This document shows, one piece after another, positions 47,339 to 59,036 of a stretch of DNA of 64,000 bases. This stretch comes from Theristus sp. LFF4_11 (lineage: Eukaryota; Nematoda; Chromadorea; Monhysterida; Xyalidae), in assembly GCA_030248135.1 (NCBI GenBank), contig JASANC010004260.1, forward strand, positions 62,001-126,000, given 5' to 3'. Numbering within the stretch: position 1 is the stretch's first letter; every line of letters starts with the position of its first letter. Both the position numbers and the translations under genes were made by a program. The notes under the pieces are model-generated. The model searched no databases, was not told the DNA's origin, and saw only the letters and a program-made list of their open reading frames with translations.

Positions 47339-48658
47339 GAACGTACTTAATTCCCTTCTCATGCATGCAGTCTCAGTCGGTCGGGCGGAGAAACTTTGAT
47401 TTTCAAAATTTTTTTCATCATGAATTTATGAACGCTATTTCATTCACAAAAGCGTGATCGTAAATTGTGGCGTTGTGTGCAGCAGTGGTTCAGACAGTCA
47501 TTTCCCACGTTTTGTTCCAGCGGAGGATTGTAAAAAACTGAATAAACAAACGATAAAACTGCGCTTTTTTGATAATCGCCAGTGAAACTTTTTTATCCGA
47601 TGTAATTTATCGACCAATTTTTTTATCTTTTTTGGCGACAATAAAAAAGCAAAAACTGCAGCAAAAAATCAACTTAGCTGTACTTTTATTGCGGAAGAAA
47701 AAAGCAGTTTGAAACGTCTCTCTTTGTCTCGAGATTTCAAAAAAAGACCCGCACCCCACCCGCGCGCCGTTTAAACGCACAAACACAGACAACAACAAAA
47801 AAACATAACAGACACTTTTGAAAACCGACAGAGAGATTTGTGATTTCGAGGGGCCCTAAAATGGTTTTCAATCAGATTCTGTAGAACAGAGCTTTACATT
47901 TTTCACAGAAACAGTTTTACATTTTTGTAAAATTGAAATGCCAGTAACGTTTTGCGTAATGTTTCAACCTTTTTGATATAAATACACTGCGTAGGACGGA
48001 ATATGCACGCTATGATCGAGCTATAGAAATGCGTTTGTCAAAGTTACAAATCAGGAGAGCATCAGATTTCAATATTTATACCATTATGCACACAGCCTAT
48101 AATAGTAAATTTCAGGTTTAAAAATGATGTGTTCCCAAAAAACGCGCATTTTGAACGAAGGCTTTTCGGGGTTTTGTTTCATAACTGTGTGTGTACACCA
48201 CTGTATAATGTTTGAAAAAATAGATAACCGTTCTGCTTCTTACAACATTGTTTATTTACAGTTTGAAACCATATGAACTGACTCATAAACATGCGCGTCC
48301 GCAGAACTTTTTACAGTGGCATCTTTATCTTCACAACATTCTTCACGTTTTTTTTGTTCAGAAAAAAGGTTATGTTTCTGGTTCATTGAAAATTTTTGTA
48401 CGATCTCTGGTTTTTCGATGAGGCATGATTTTCTTCGAGATTTTTCTGTGCGTAAATCCACCAACCGAACTCAAGTTTTTCAATTTCAGCTATGAAGAAC
48501 TAAAAGTAAAAAAACAACTCTGCGACCATCTTGGTGCTGTGCCAAAAAATCATTGCTCAATATAGGGGCAAAGAATGCGGCTAAAGACAAGTTTTGGCCA
48601 TAATTCGCCCAAAACGACCTTTGCAATTCACTGAATCCTGGAAAATTTATTCCACAAA

Positions 48659-51600
48659 ATGAGCATTTCACCAGACATCTCGTCGTCGTTCAATTTTGCC
48701 GAATTGAGCCTTGGCCTGCAGCAGCTGCAGTCAGACGAGACACAACTGACCACTGGAAAGAGAGTATCTCAGTTTTCCGCCAATCAGCTTGAAGTATATG
48801 ACGTTTCGGCCAATCAGTATGCAGATGATTACGACGACGAGTGTGAGTCTGCGTCAGCGAGCGACATTGTATGCCATATGAACAACAACGTTAGTTTTTT
48901 GTAAATTTATCAGACCTCGTTGAAAACCTGCTTTCAGATTCATTGAATAATATCGTCACCTGATTTAAAAGAATGTCGTGGAAAAACACAAAAACACGTC
49001 CATCCTTAAAAATCGAGCGACTTCTTGACTGGTCCATTCCAAACAATCTGACTGCAAAGTGCAAATCGTTTTCAAATATCCTATTTTGCCAAGCATTTTT
49101 GTGGGGTAACCACCAGCGGGTGGTCGAAAAGATGGAGCGCGCAGGCCTTTTGTTTGGTTTCCACTGATTACCACACAAAAAATGGTTGGAAACGGTTTAC
49201 AGTGCTGAAAGCAGGTGTGGAACAGTGTTCATTTTGCTTTGAAAAATTCTATACCTGGTTTCTTTTCAAAAAAGCAAACAAACAACATTTTGTAACCGAC
49301 TAAAAGCAGGGACCGACTTGCTCATACTCAATGTTCAAACTGGCACGCATGCAAGCTGCAAAGCGGATGGTTGGGCTGTTCATTTTTTATGATTCAGTTT
49401 TGAAAAATGTGCACAAACAACTGAAAAACAGTAAATCCTCCGTGTTGGCTTCATCGGCGTGTCTATATTTTGGATATTTTTATTTTTCTTCACATATTTT
49501 TAATGCTTTTAAACCGAAACTGACCACATTTTTGAAATATTCAAAAGCAACCCCAGATGACCTGATGGTCATAGTTGTTCTAGGGGGGGGCCTGGGGGGG
49601 CCGGCCCCCCCCAAAAAATTTTCGAATCTATCTCTATCAGACAGGTTTTTTCGGCTCAGCTATTATCTATCTGAAAAAAATTTCTCAGCCAGCTATCTAT
49701 CTAAAAAATTTTGTCTTCGAAGACACAAAATGAGTCAATTTTTGACCAAAATTGACCATTTTTGCTCATAATTCTTAAAAATTTCGCTAATTTTAGGTAA
49801 AATTTGCGTTTATACTCGATTTTTAGTGTAATTTTAGCATTATTTTGCTGTTTTTATAGCTTTTTAGCGTTTTAGCTATCTAACTATCAAATTTCAAAAT
49901 TTTGACCGGCCCCCCCCAAAGTCACATGGCCCCCCCCGCGGCCCCCCCCAAAATTTTCCAGTTATCTATCTATCTGGAAAATTTGCTCCAGCTATCTATA
50001 TCGCCCCCCCCCCAACCCCTCGGCTCTGGAACAACTATGCTGATGGTAATGCGTGTGGTGTGCCACAAGCACGCATGCACCACCGATTGGCCACGCGGCA
50101 TAACGTAGCCAATCATAGGGTCAAAATTTTAACGTTGTTCAGTCAATTGAATTCTTGATTTATTTTTTAGAACAAAAATGTGGCAGACGTTTACGAAACG
50201 GCCGAAGATTCAACACAGGAGCAAAGCACAACGGCACCAGAACGAATGGAAATGCTGAAAGACTTATTCCACGAACGCTGCAGTCTCCTTTATCATGGTT
50301 GGTTTGATTTGTTTGATTTTGATACACACCGTTGGGTTTGGTGTGCGAAGAAAAGCAAAAGAACACCTTTGCAACTGGGTAACGTTTATGTAGAAAATGC
50401 AGTTCTGTGGTGATTTGACGCCAGAAGTTCGTAGAAAACAATTTTGAAAAGAAAAGTGGTCACAGTTTTGAACCAAGAAGGTCAGCCACAGCCTGGCCAG
50501 TCAATTGTTCAAATCAATCGCATTTGAATTTAGGAATCTTTGTTGATAGGTAGTCACTCAAAAACTCACAAACATTTCAGACATTCTTGATTTCGTGCAA
50601 GAAGACAGTGTGCATGAGGAGTCGACGGCAACTGCAACCGAGACGCAAACCACCGACAGTGAGACGGTGTGTTGTTGGTCGTGTTTTTCATTTTTGTTGT
50701 TGTGGGATTTGAACCAAAAATACTACGTCTTTACTCGCTGTGAGCAAGAAAACGCTTACCGTTTTGGTTTCACGCAAAAAAGATGTCCACATACAAAGTA
50801 CAGGTGTCCAGTGTCCTATACGCCTGACTGACCCGTGTGCTGTTTTGTGAGCACCCAGAAAGAAAAGTGGCAACGCCACGACTCGGCTTATTTTCAGTCA
50901 TTTTTATTTCCGGGACGCGGACACCGCGCAAGTGACACCCAGGCTGACAGGAAACCTGAGACAGCCAGCATGTTTTACGTTGCTCCATACTTGCATCGCC
51001 ACTTGGCAGACTTCGCCAACGATCACGCCACGCGAGCACATCGTGTCACTTCTGTCGACACGCTACAAGCGATTGGTGTCACAAGCGGCCACGTTGCAAC
51101 AGCTGGCGCCACGGGCGATACACTCGAGCGAGGTCGAGTACAGACTGCAACTGCTCGCCAGTGTTATGCAACAGTTGAAACACGATCGTGACGGCTGTAT
51201 GACGACAACGAATGTGTACAGTGGTGCTGCCGAGGACAGAACGGACGATCGTAAGTATTGGGGTTTTTTCAAACGTGTCGGTCAGAAATGACGTTCCTTT
51301 CCATAAAAACGCCCGTTTATCATGAATAGGCACGGATTGCTCGGATTGCTGTGCATGTTTTAGAGCATGACGCCCATTTCTAATAAATTGGATATACATG
51401 TGTTGATGTGGAGGTGGACTCCAGATTGCCGTGCACAAAGTGCATGCATCGCTCACCAACCAATCAGCTAATTGCGTATGATATGAAATGGACTGTGGCC
51501 TTTCAGCGGCAAGCGCCGAGTTGCTGCTGGCCTCGGCGGGCAACAAACAACGATGCACCATAAATGACCTACGCTACTGGCTGAGTTGTGTGGACGAACG

Positions 51601-51676
51601 ACTGAGTCAACTGGAAATGTACGACTTTGAGACGGTCCATGTGGACACGTTGACACTGTTGGCAGACAAACAACAG
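48659..51676 (+). CDS. Spectrin-repeat-like coiled-coil protein, 5' part
   Basis: Exons seen: 48659 to about 48889 (MSISPDISSSFNFAELSLGL..., ending before GTTAGT), 50171-50298 (ending phase 1, ..MEMLKDLFHERCSLLYH), 50580 to about 50665 (acidic, Thr-rich), about 50900/50975-51252, and about 51507-51676 ending in LADKQQ before GTGAGA. The last two contain helical, heptad-like sequence (REHIVSLLSTRYKRLVSQAA, VEYRLQLLASVMQQLKHD, TINDLRYWLSCVDERLSQLE). The Trp in LRYWLSCVDERLSQLE sits as in spectrin repeats of dystrophin, nesprin or AKAP6-type proteins, but I cannot tell which. The join between exons 3 and 4 is uncertain in phase. No stop or next exon is found: a 6.2-kb hAT-like element begins 133 bases after the last exon. 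Intron 1 carries another hAT-type MITE. Confidence 0.6.
49570..50039. mobile_element. hAT-type MITE with 8-bp target duplication, in intron 1
   Basis: A 470-bp element with inverted ends CATAGTTGTTCTAGGG and (reverse) CATAGTTGTTCCAGAG, flanked on both sides by CTGATGGT (49562-49569 and 50040-50047). Long G and C runs lie just inside both ends. The core is AT-rich with many CTATCTAT-like motifs. The 8-bp duplication is the hallmark of hAT insertion. It has no transposase. Confidence 0.85.
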
Positions 51677-52525
51677 GTGAGACACGGTCGGGTTGGGGTT
51701 TCACCGGAGAGAGACAGGTGAACAAAATTGTAAACAGTCTGTTTGTTTTAACATTGTTTTAAAAATGACCGAAACAATGACAAAATGATCATTTTTGTTG
51801 ACTTTCTTTCAGAGGTGTGCACGCCAGACAATTCTAGCCTGTCCCGGGTCGGGTGGCTGCGCGACGTCGACCCCTCCCCAATTTTTTTGTCGCAAATTTA
51901 GTGTCACACAAACTGACCTCTCAAAAACACGGCTATGTGCTGTGTGCTTGCATGTGTAAATTTTTGATGTATGAGGGTGAAAATTTTTCTGCGTGAAGTC
52001 AATTGACACAAAAGGTCGAAAAATTTTGCGTCAGCCCAAATTTTCTGCGTCAGCATGACTACATCGAACAACAAATAATTCGGTGTCCCGAGTAGACAGC
52101 CGACTACGAGTGTCCAGACAAACAACAACAAAACTGCTTGAAATTAACACAGTGAAAATTTCTGTTTGTTGTCCAGAGGGGGACTGTCGACACTCAATTG
52201 TTGATTTCCATCGTGAAAATAAGATTTCTGAAGATGACAAAAGTTTTTTTTTCAATTTTGAAAGCGCTGAAAATGAAAAAAAATTGGAAGTTTGTTCTAT
52301 ATTTCGTTCGGATGGCGACTGTGACTCTCAATTTATATAAAAAATGGTAACTTGCAACGTCTTCGCGAAGCGAAGGAAATTTTCAAAAAATAGGCTTTGA
52401 AAACGTATTTTACCTTACGATTTTTGGATGTCATCCAAAGTATTTAGGGGTTTTTAACACCCTTAGGTGTAAAAAACACAGTTTTAGAAAAAGAGAAAAA
52501 AAAAATAAAAAAGGGGAACAAGAAT

Positions 52526-53559
52526 ATTATCTAAAAATGCGTGAGACGCATATAAAAGGAGGAATATGGCCTTGTGTAAGCAGTGAAAGACTTGGCTCGA
52601 CAACGCTTTTCAAGTCTCTGATGTGGTACACACGGATAAAAGTACATAAGAGTCATATTTTTGCGCCGTTTATTTATGATTTCGGTTGCACATGGCAACC
52701 CTCGTACTTTGTATTGTAGACAAATGACCTTTCACATTTGCGGATTTCGGGCATTTAGCGACCACTAAAACTACTAAAATAACAATCAGACTTTAGCTCG
52801 CTGACACTGGTTTGTTCAGGACAAATTGTATCGCAGAAGCATTGCGCAACGCAAGGTCTCCTGTGGCAAAGGCAATGACTCACGGGACAGACGGTTTATC
52901 CTGCCACACTAGTTGAAGGTGACACCGGTAAAAAAGGTGAAAATCAACGGAAGACAACTCCTTTTTGTCACTGGTGCTGGTGTGTACACAGCGGTGCGTA
53001 CGTTAACAACAACGAAAAAGCTACATGCAACAATGTTTTGCAATCTCTAATTTTTCTGTTTTTGCACAGAATTTACAGAATTTCCCACATGGCGTGATTT
53101 TAGATTAAATCGAAGAGAACAATTAAAAAATAACTTCAAAGTTTTACGCTTTTCAGCAAAACGAAAACGAAAACGAAAACTTTCGGATTCGCTGCCCTCC
53201 GGGGATATAGCGACCGCAGGCCACCGAAACCGAAATCGGGCTAAGATCACTGGTGCCCCCAGGACAGAGCGGGGCTTAGAGGCTGCCCCCTCACATGCCG
53301 AGGGTATTGGTTCCACGGGATGGTGAGCCGTCCATTCCCCAATCCCACCGGAGTTTGGTACCTTCGGGTTTCCGGAATCGGTGGGGGGCGTGCTTCAAAA
53401 AACAAACAAACAAACGCGGCGCAAAAATATGACCCTTATGTACTTGTATCCGTGTGTACCACATCAGATACTTGAAAAGCGTTGTCGAGCCAAGTCTTTC
53501 ACTGCTTACACAAGGCCATATTCCTCCTTTTATATGCGTCTCACGCATTTTTAGATAAT
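52526..53559. mobile_element. 1.03-kb element with ~145-bp TIRs (right arm)
   Basis: The same element as 35694-36729 in reverse, with a TA at each border and the same inserted SINE-like segment. The left flank here (GGGGAACAAGA) is unrelated to the flank at the inner edge of the left arm. Confidence 0.85.
53254..53410 (+). mobile_element. SINE-like insert (right arm)
   Basis: Forward-oriented counterpart of 35850-36003, ending GCGTGCTTCAAAAAACAAAC with a (CAAA)n-type tail. Confidence 0.7.
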
Positions 53560-53659
53560 ATTCTGACTTTTACATAAGCCCCGAAGGTCGGACCAAAATC
53601 ACAATTCGTTGGTCACACATTCTTCTAAACCCCGGACAACTCAGGTTTTTCATTTTTCG

Positions 53660-55262
53660 TTTTTAGGCCGATTTCTCCTATGCCATTTCTACGGCCGATT
53701 CCCCAAAATCGTCACGATTCAGTACCTAGAATCGCTCACAAAAGAAAAACTGACCCAAAAGCCGTGATCGGCGTAATGAATTACCATGGAAAACACCGTT
53801 TTCTTGTTTTTCATTTCTGGACCGGTTTCGCTAAATTCCACGGCCGATTCACCATAAATCGTCACGATTCAGTATCTAGAGTTGCTCATACAAGAAAACT
53901 AACCCAAAATCCGTGATCAGCACATTGAATTACCCTGGAAAAACCGTTTTCTCGTTTTTCATTTCTGGACCGATTTCGCCAATTTCCACGGCCGATTCGC
54001 CCGAAATCGTCACGATTCAGTATCTAAAGTTGCTCACGTAAGAAAACTAACCCAAAATTTGTGATCAGCGGATTGAATTACCCTGGAAAACACCCTTTTC
54101 TTGTTTTTCGTTCCTGGACCAATTTCGCCAACTTCCACGGCCGATTCGCCCGAAATCGTCACGATTCAGCATCTAGAGTTGCTCACGTAAGAAAACTAAC
54201 CCAAAATTCGTGATCAGCGCATTGAATTACCCTGGAAAACACCCTTTTCTTGTTTTTCGTTTCTGGACCGATTTCGCCAACTTCCACGGCCGATTCGCCC
54301 GAAATCGTCACGATTCAGCATCTAGAGTTGCTCACGTAAGAAAACTAACCCAAAATCCGTGATCAGCGCATTGAATTACCCTGGAAAACACGCTTTTCTT
54401 GTTTTTCGTTTCTGGACCGATTTCGCCAACTTCCACGCCCGATTCGCCCGAAATCGTCACAATTCAGCGTCTAGAGTTGCTCACGTAAGAAAACTAACCC
54501 AAAATCCGTGATCAGCACATTGAATTACCCTGGAAAAACCGTTTTCTCGTTTTTCGTTCCTGGACCAATTTCGCCAACTTCCACGGCCGATTCGCCCGAA
54601 ATCGTCACGATTCAGCATCTAGAGTTGCTCACGTAAGAAAACTAACCCAAAATTCGTGATCAGCGCATTGAATTACCCTGGAAAACACGCTTTTCTTGTT
54701 TTTCGTTTCTGGACCGATTTCGCCAACTTCCACGCCCGATTCGCCCGAAATCGTCACGATTCAGCGTCTAGAGTTGCTCACGTAAGAAAACTAACCCAAA
54801 ATTCGTGATCAGCGCATTGAATTACCCTGGAAAACACCCTTTTCTTGTTTTTCGTTTCTGGACCGATTTCGCCAACTTCCACGGCCGATTCGCCCGAAAT
54901 CGTCACGATTCAGCATCTAGAGTTGCTCACGTAAGAAAACTAACCCAAAATTCGTGATCAGCGCATTGAATTACCCTGGAAAACACCCTTTTCTTGTTTT
55001 TCGTTTCTGGACCGATTTCGCCAATTTCCACGGCCGATTCGCCCGAAATCGTCACGATTCAGCATCTAGAGTTGCTCGCGTAAGAAAACTAACCCAAAAT
55101 TCGTGATCAGCGCATTGAATTACCCTGGAAAACACCCTTTTCATGTTTTTCGTTTCTGGACCGATTTCGCCAACTTCCACGGCCGATTCGCCCGAAATCG
55201 TCACGATTCAGCATCTAGAGTTGCTCACGTAAGAAAACTATCCCAAAATCCGTGATCAGCGT
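53660..55262 (-). repeat. 149-bp satellite array, eleven units (right arm)
   Basis: The motif GTGATCAG (or GTGATCGG) recurs at about 53765, 53913, 54062, 54211, 54360, 54509, 54657, 54806, 54955, 55104 and 55252. This is one unit fewer than the left arm. The pattern of diverged outer and near-identical central units mirrors the left arm. Confidence 0.95.
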
Positions 55263-55840
55263 ATTGAATTCCTACGGACTAAACATTTCTGCTATTTTTC
55301 GTAGCTCAGACAAAATTTGTAAGACTGAAAAAATGATACCCAGTCAAAATGCTACGAATTTTCAAAAAATGCACAATTTTGACCCAAAAAATGCCCGGGC
55401 GAAAAATAAACAAAATTTTCAAAATCTACGGATGAATTTTCCCGTGGAAAAATTTTGTTCAACTGTGAAAGTGTCCAGCTAAAAATTGAAAGGGCGAACA
55501 CTTAAAACCAGGTGACAACCCTGCCAACTTTCAAAAAAGCCAAATTTACCCCAAAAAGGGGTCGGGGCAAAAAATTAACTCATTTTTCCAAATCTACGGA
55601 TGAAATTACCCTAGGAAACATTTTTCTTCAACTGTGAAAGTGTCCCAGCTAAAATTGAAAGGGCGAACACTTGAAACCCGGTGAAAACGGCGAACTTTCA
55701 AAAATCCCAAATTTTTACCCAAAAAAGTGGTTGGGGCAAAAATTAACCCATTTTTCCAAATCTACGGATGAAATTCCCCAGGAAACATTTGCAGACTGTG
55801 AAGTGTCGCAGGTAAAACTGAAAGCGCGAACACATGTGAT
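55263..55840 (-). repeat. ~170-bp repeat, about three units (right arm)
   Basis: Units end near 55493, 55661 and 55826 at GGGCGAACACTT-type sequence and contain AAATCTACGGATGAA. The left arm has two units. Confidence 0.8.
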
Positions 55841-56223
55841 TAATACCATAAAAAAAAAAGAGATAGAAAAATAAGTAACACTGTTTTCAGAATAGGTTTT
55901 TCGTGTCTACAGCGTATGAAAAGTAGTCGGAAAAAATTTTTTCGCGGCTCCAAGCACAAATTTGGGTGTTCGTTTAGTGTGCTCAGTTCCAAGTTTGTGG
56001 CTTATAATGCTCGCTGGAGGAAGCGAGCAAATTTGAAAAACGCGCGCGAGAGGATAACGGCTCATATAATGCGTGATGCGCTGTCCGCTCGCTGACGCTC
56101 GCTCGCGCATCCGCATGATTGTAACATTGAATCGAACCATTATCAGCAAAGCACTGAACAATCTAAAAAACGAACGATGAACTCATGACTATCCATGCAA
56201 TAGCCATTGTAAAACGAATCATA

Positions 56224-56488
56224 CGGTATGGCCGGTTAAACATGGCAGCTTTTTTCAGGGTGCAAGGAGTGCGCGAATTTTGAATGAAAGAAAAAAAGAC
56301 GTTCAGAAACCCATTGTGTGCTAAATTTGACGCGTTTTTTTTACTAATGGATTATCCGCGCTTTTCTTTTCATTTTTTATCCCTTCTACACATGATTAAG
56401 AATTACGTTGGCTTTTTTTGAAACAGACAACTCCTAGCCTGCGGCTGATCTCGCCTTGATGGACTGCCTCATTTATTCGGCCATACCG
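56224..56488 (+). mobile_element. CGGTATGGCC MITE, copy C (intact)
   Basis: A 265-bp copy with perfect ends (CGGTATGGCC and GGCCATACCG) and TA on both sides. It is very similar to copy A at 28482-28746 (reverse), which suggests recent activity. It lies inside the 6.16-kb hAT-like element, outside the inverted arm. Confidence 0.9.
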
Positions 56489-56851
56489 TAAGATGGCCAT
56501 GGCCTGCGCCGGAGGCGCAGAAAAATTTTCGATCTGAGCACAAAATTTCCTAAAAAACAGTCTTTTGAAGTCCTCGAAAATTGAAAGAATCAAAAAAAGC
56601 TGACGCAAACAACCGATTTTTTTGCGTCATCCTAAATTATTTTGCGTCATTGGCGCAAGATGTCGCGTCAAAAAACCCTGGTTACCTGTACCACTGGTAT
56701 TTGCAGATAAATGTGTACCACCTAAGCGCAGCGCGATTTCAAATACAATACGAAACCTAAAAAGTAACCACAGATCGCTTTGAGATGCCAGTAGTCAACT
56801 TATCGAATTATTTTGAAATTTTTGCTTTGTGAAAATTTTGTCTCTTCCAAC

Positions 56852-57868
56852 TAGGGTTAAAGGCTTTGAAAAAAAAAATTTTTTTTTTAATTTTTTTTTG
56901 TTTTTTGTTTTTTAAATTTGGATTTTTTTTTCAAATTAAAAAAAAATTTGAAAAATTTTTCTTCTACTTTGCTCTGAAAATTCGATTTATGGCATGATTT
57001 TTTGAAAGTTCAAACCAAATTTTCTTCCCAACTTCTTTGTGTGCTTAGGTACATGTCATTATTTGGTCATTTTGACCGACGTATCATGTTTTTCGATTTG
57101 GATGACTTTAGAGTCAATTTTTAGCGTTGAAATGACTTAATGATTGAAATATCGTTTCAGAAATCGTTTTGAACTTAGAACATGTTTTTTCAGTCGGTAG
57201 GCCATGAGATGAACATGATATTTGGAGGCGTATGTTATAGGTCTACAATGGAGTTGTGCGATATATTGTTAAACAATTGGAGCGGAGATGTTGGTTAATA
57301 CCACATCACACGACCGTTTTTCAGATACCCGATAACATGGCCACATGTTAAAATTGGTGTGAGCTAAATAACGTGTTAAACTTGCGTCTGTCAGTTGCCC
57401 GCAACGTGATCGCGAAATCATGGTACGTGTTTTCGATACGATGATTTGAAGAGTGGGCTCTGCCATGTGGCAGATAGCATAGCTGGTGAACTGAAAGTAA
57501 GTGGCTTGGGGGGGGGGCGTCCGGGTCGCCAGGGGTTGCCGACTAGTAAGCAAACAGGAATTTTTGAACACAGTCAAATTTTGGTAATTTTCTAAAGAGG
57601 AACAACTAAGAACGGTTCAATATTCAAGTACACGTCGAAAATTGTCCTGTTTTACTGTTGAAAATGCAACTTTCCCTCTATGAAATGGACATAATTTCAA
57701 TAAAACACGATTTTCGCTCTCATAGTTTTCCGGATCGTTCTGAAAATAGTCTAGATGAACTCAGCTCGACGAGACGCTTCGAACAAACCTAACTTGTAAA
57801 AAAAAATTTTTTTTTTTAATTTTTTTTTAATTTAAAAAAAAAATCCGAATTTTTTTTCCCTAACCCTA
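56852..57868. mobile_element. 1.02-kb hAT-type element with 8-bp target duplication
   Basis: Ends TAGGGTTAAAGG and (reverse) TAGGGTTAGGG are followed by long A/T runs and a shared TTYGGATTTTTTTT motif. The flanks are CTTCCAAC at 56844-56851 and again at 57869-57876. The 8-bp duplication and TAGGG tip fit hAT. A 102-codon minus-strand frame (57577-57269) has no transposase motifs I recognise, so the element is probably non-autonomous. Confidence 0.85.
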
Positions 57869-58001
57869 CTTCCAACCGAGGCGCTGCGCGACGTAGCCCC
57901 TCAGGTCCTGCGCGACGCGCGACGCTAGCCTGTCCCGGGACACCCTAGGAACACCCTATGCACATCTCTGCTTTCTTTTGAGTTTGATTGTAGAAACTTA
58001 A

Positions 58002-58088
58002 GGCGCATTCATGAAGCAGTATTTAGTGACGCGTAGCTGTGTTAAAACATAGCTACGCTGTCACTAAATACTGCTTAATGAGTGCCCC
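58002..58088. mobile_element. 87-bp foldback MITE, copy 2
   Basis: Near-perfect hairpin sequence: AAGCAGTATTTAGTGACGCG and AGCTATGT are mirrored around GTTAAAAC. It differs from 38214-38301 at a few positions. It lies just outside the 6.16-kb hAT-like element. Confidence 0.8.
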
Positions 58089-59036
58089 TGTAAATTTCAG
58101 TAGAAACTGCTGTCACATTACGTTATATGCCATTGACATTTTAGCCCCATTTTTTGTTATTTTTGTGTAAGGAGTTTATCAAAATATAGCCCAGAACGGG
58201 CACAACACTTGGTGCGAACTGCCAGTATAAAATGTCCACTTAACAAAGTTACACTCGTTTCACAAAACAATTTTCACACAGAAAGAGTGAAGGCTATTTT
58301 CAAGTGAGGCTTTTGTGAATCAAAATAAATGAAAACCAAACCACCCCATTACAAGAGTCAATTCAACTCCAGTGACTGGGCTCCGCATCACACTCAGGAA
58401 TAGATACAGGCAAACAAACTGTGTAAACGTGTAAAAAATCCGGCATTCTCATTTTTTGGTGAAACTTCAGCCCGTCACGATCAAGTTTTAGATGCATTGC
58501 GTCTTGTACGTAGAAACTTTTGACTTGAGGTGATCGGTTGAGCCTTAATAAAAACGTTTTTAAAAGTAATGAATTTATCGTTTAGAAATGACCCTGCACA
58601 AATCCCACGTCTCCCTCCCATTCCAATCGTCACACGCCGATCCCTGAAAAGCACGACGCACTTGATTTTGACCTCTCACCATTCATTGTGCCACACCTTC
58701 ATTGAAAATGTGAAAACATTCACTCATTTATTTATTTATTTTTCATTCCACTCCACAGTCAATGAACGGTTTTTATTGAACAGTTGCTATTTATTATTGA
58801 CTAATGCATTATTGTTATTGAAAGTGTCACAGTTTCATCAAAACTGCAATTTGGTGGGTGTCTTTTGTTGATTCATTGATTTTAATAACTTGATTCCAGC
58901 AAGGAAAATTGTAAAAACTAAATTCCGAGACGCCACTGGTGCAAAATTTTGCTGGGATTCGTTAAAACTCGATTAAATACGTAAATTGCTCGCTGGTTTG
59001 CATTAATGATGCAGCCGAAACTTGAATGTGATCTTT

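Larger units (their letters stand above)
36730..48658. other. Long AT-rich region between the inverted arms, mostly without genes
   Basis: About 12 kb with scattered MITEs (38.2, 40.0, 44.8, 45.2 and 47.1 kb, listed separately), a TG-rich microsatellite near 37.6 and 37.9 kb, and a T/G homopolymer block at about 40.51-40.56 kb. Several frames of 60-170 codons occur, but only the membrane-segment frame at 45.6-46.0 kb looks at all protein-like. I found no exons with family motifs. Confidence 0.5.
52526..56120 (-). repeat. Right arm of the long inverted repeat
   Basis: Reverse-complement counterpart of 33137-36729: the TIR element innermost, then eleven 149-bp units, three ~170-bp units and the GC-rich edge ending CCGCATGATT at 56120. 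Sequence identity is high except for unit copy number and scattered substitutions. The outer flanks (33.1 and 56.1 kb) do not form a clear target duplication. Confidence 0.9.
51810..57970. mobile_element. 6.16-kb hAT-like non-autonomous element
   Basis: The left end CAGAGGTGTGCACGCC and the right end (reverse) CAGAGATGTGCATAGG are inverted, with the CAGAG start usual for hAT elements. The flanks are the same 8 bases, CTTTCTTT (51802-51809 and 57971-57978). The subterminal zones share AGCCTGTCCCGGG and GCGCGACGT motifs. I see no transposase frame. Inside lie the whole right arm of the long inverted repeat, MITE copy C and another hAT-type element. The duplication is low in complexity, so the TIR match carries much of the weight. 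Confidence 0.7.

Noticed and set aside
51810..51960. Apparent final exon of the spectrin-like gene after TTTCTTTCAG
   Set aside because: The acceptor-like CAG is the first three bases of the hAT-type end CAGAGGTGTGCA, and the following frame is GC-rich subterminal repeat sequence that recurs in reverse near 57.9 kb.
53680..53916. 78-codon frame matching one at 35573-35337
   Set aside because: It is a read-through of 149-bp satellite units, which are not a multiple of three and change frame from unit to unit.
33137..56120. Target-site duplication for the whole inverted structure
   Set aside because: The flanks beyond 33137 and 56120 (TTAATGTTG and GTAACATTG) do not match as a direct repeat; the faint similarity is inverted and may be decayed arm sequence.
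57269..57577. 102-codon frame inside the 1.02-kb hAT-type element as a transposase remnant
   Set aside because: No hAT catalytic or dimerisation motif is visible, and the composition is not distinctive.
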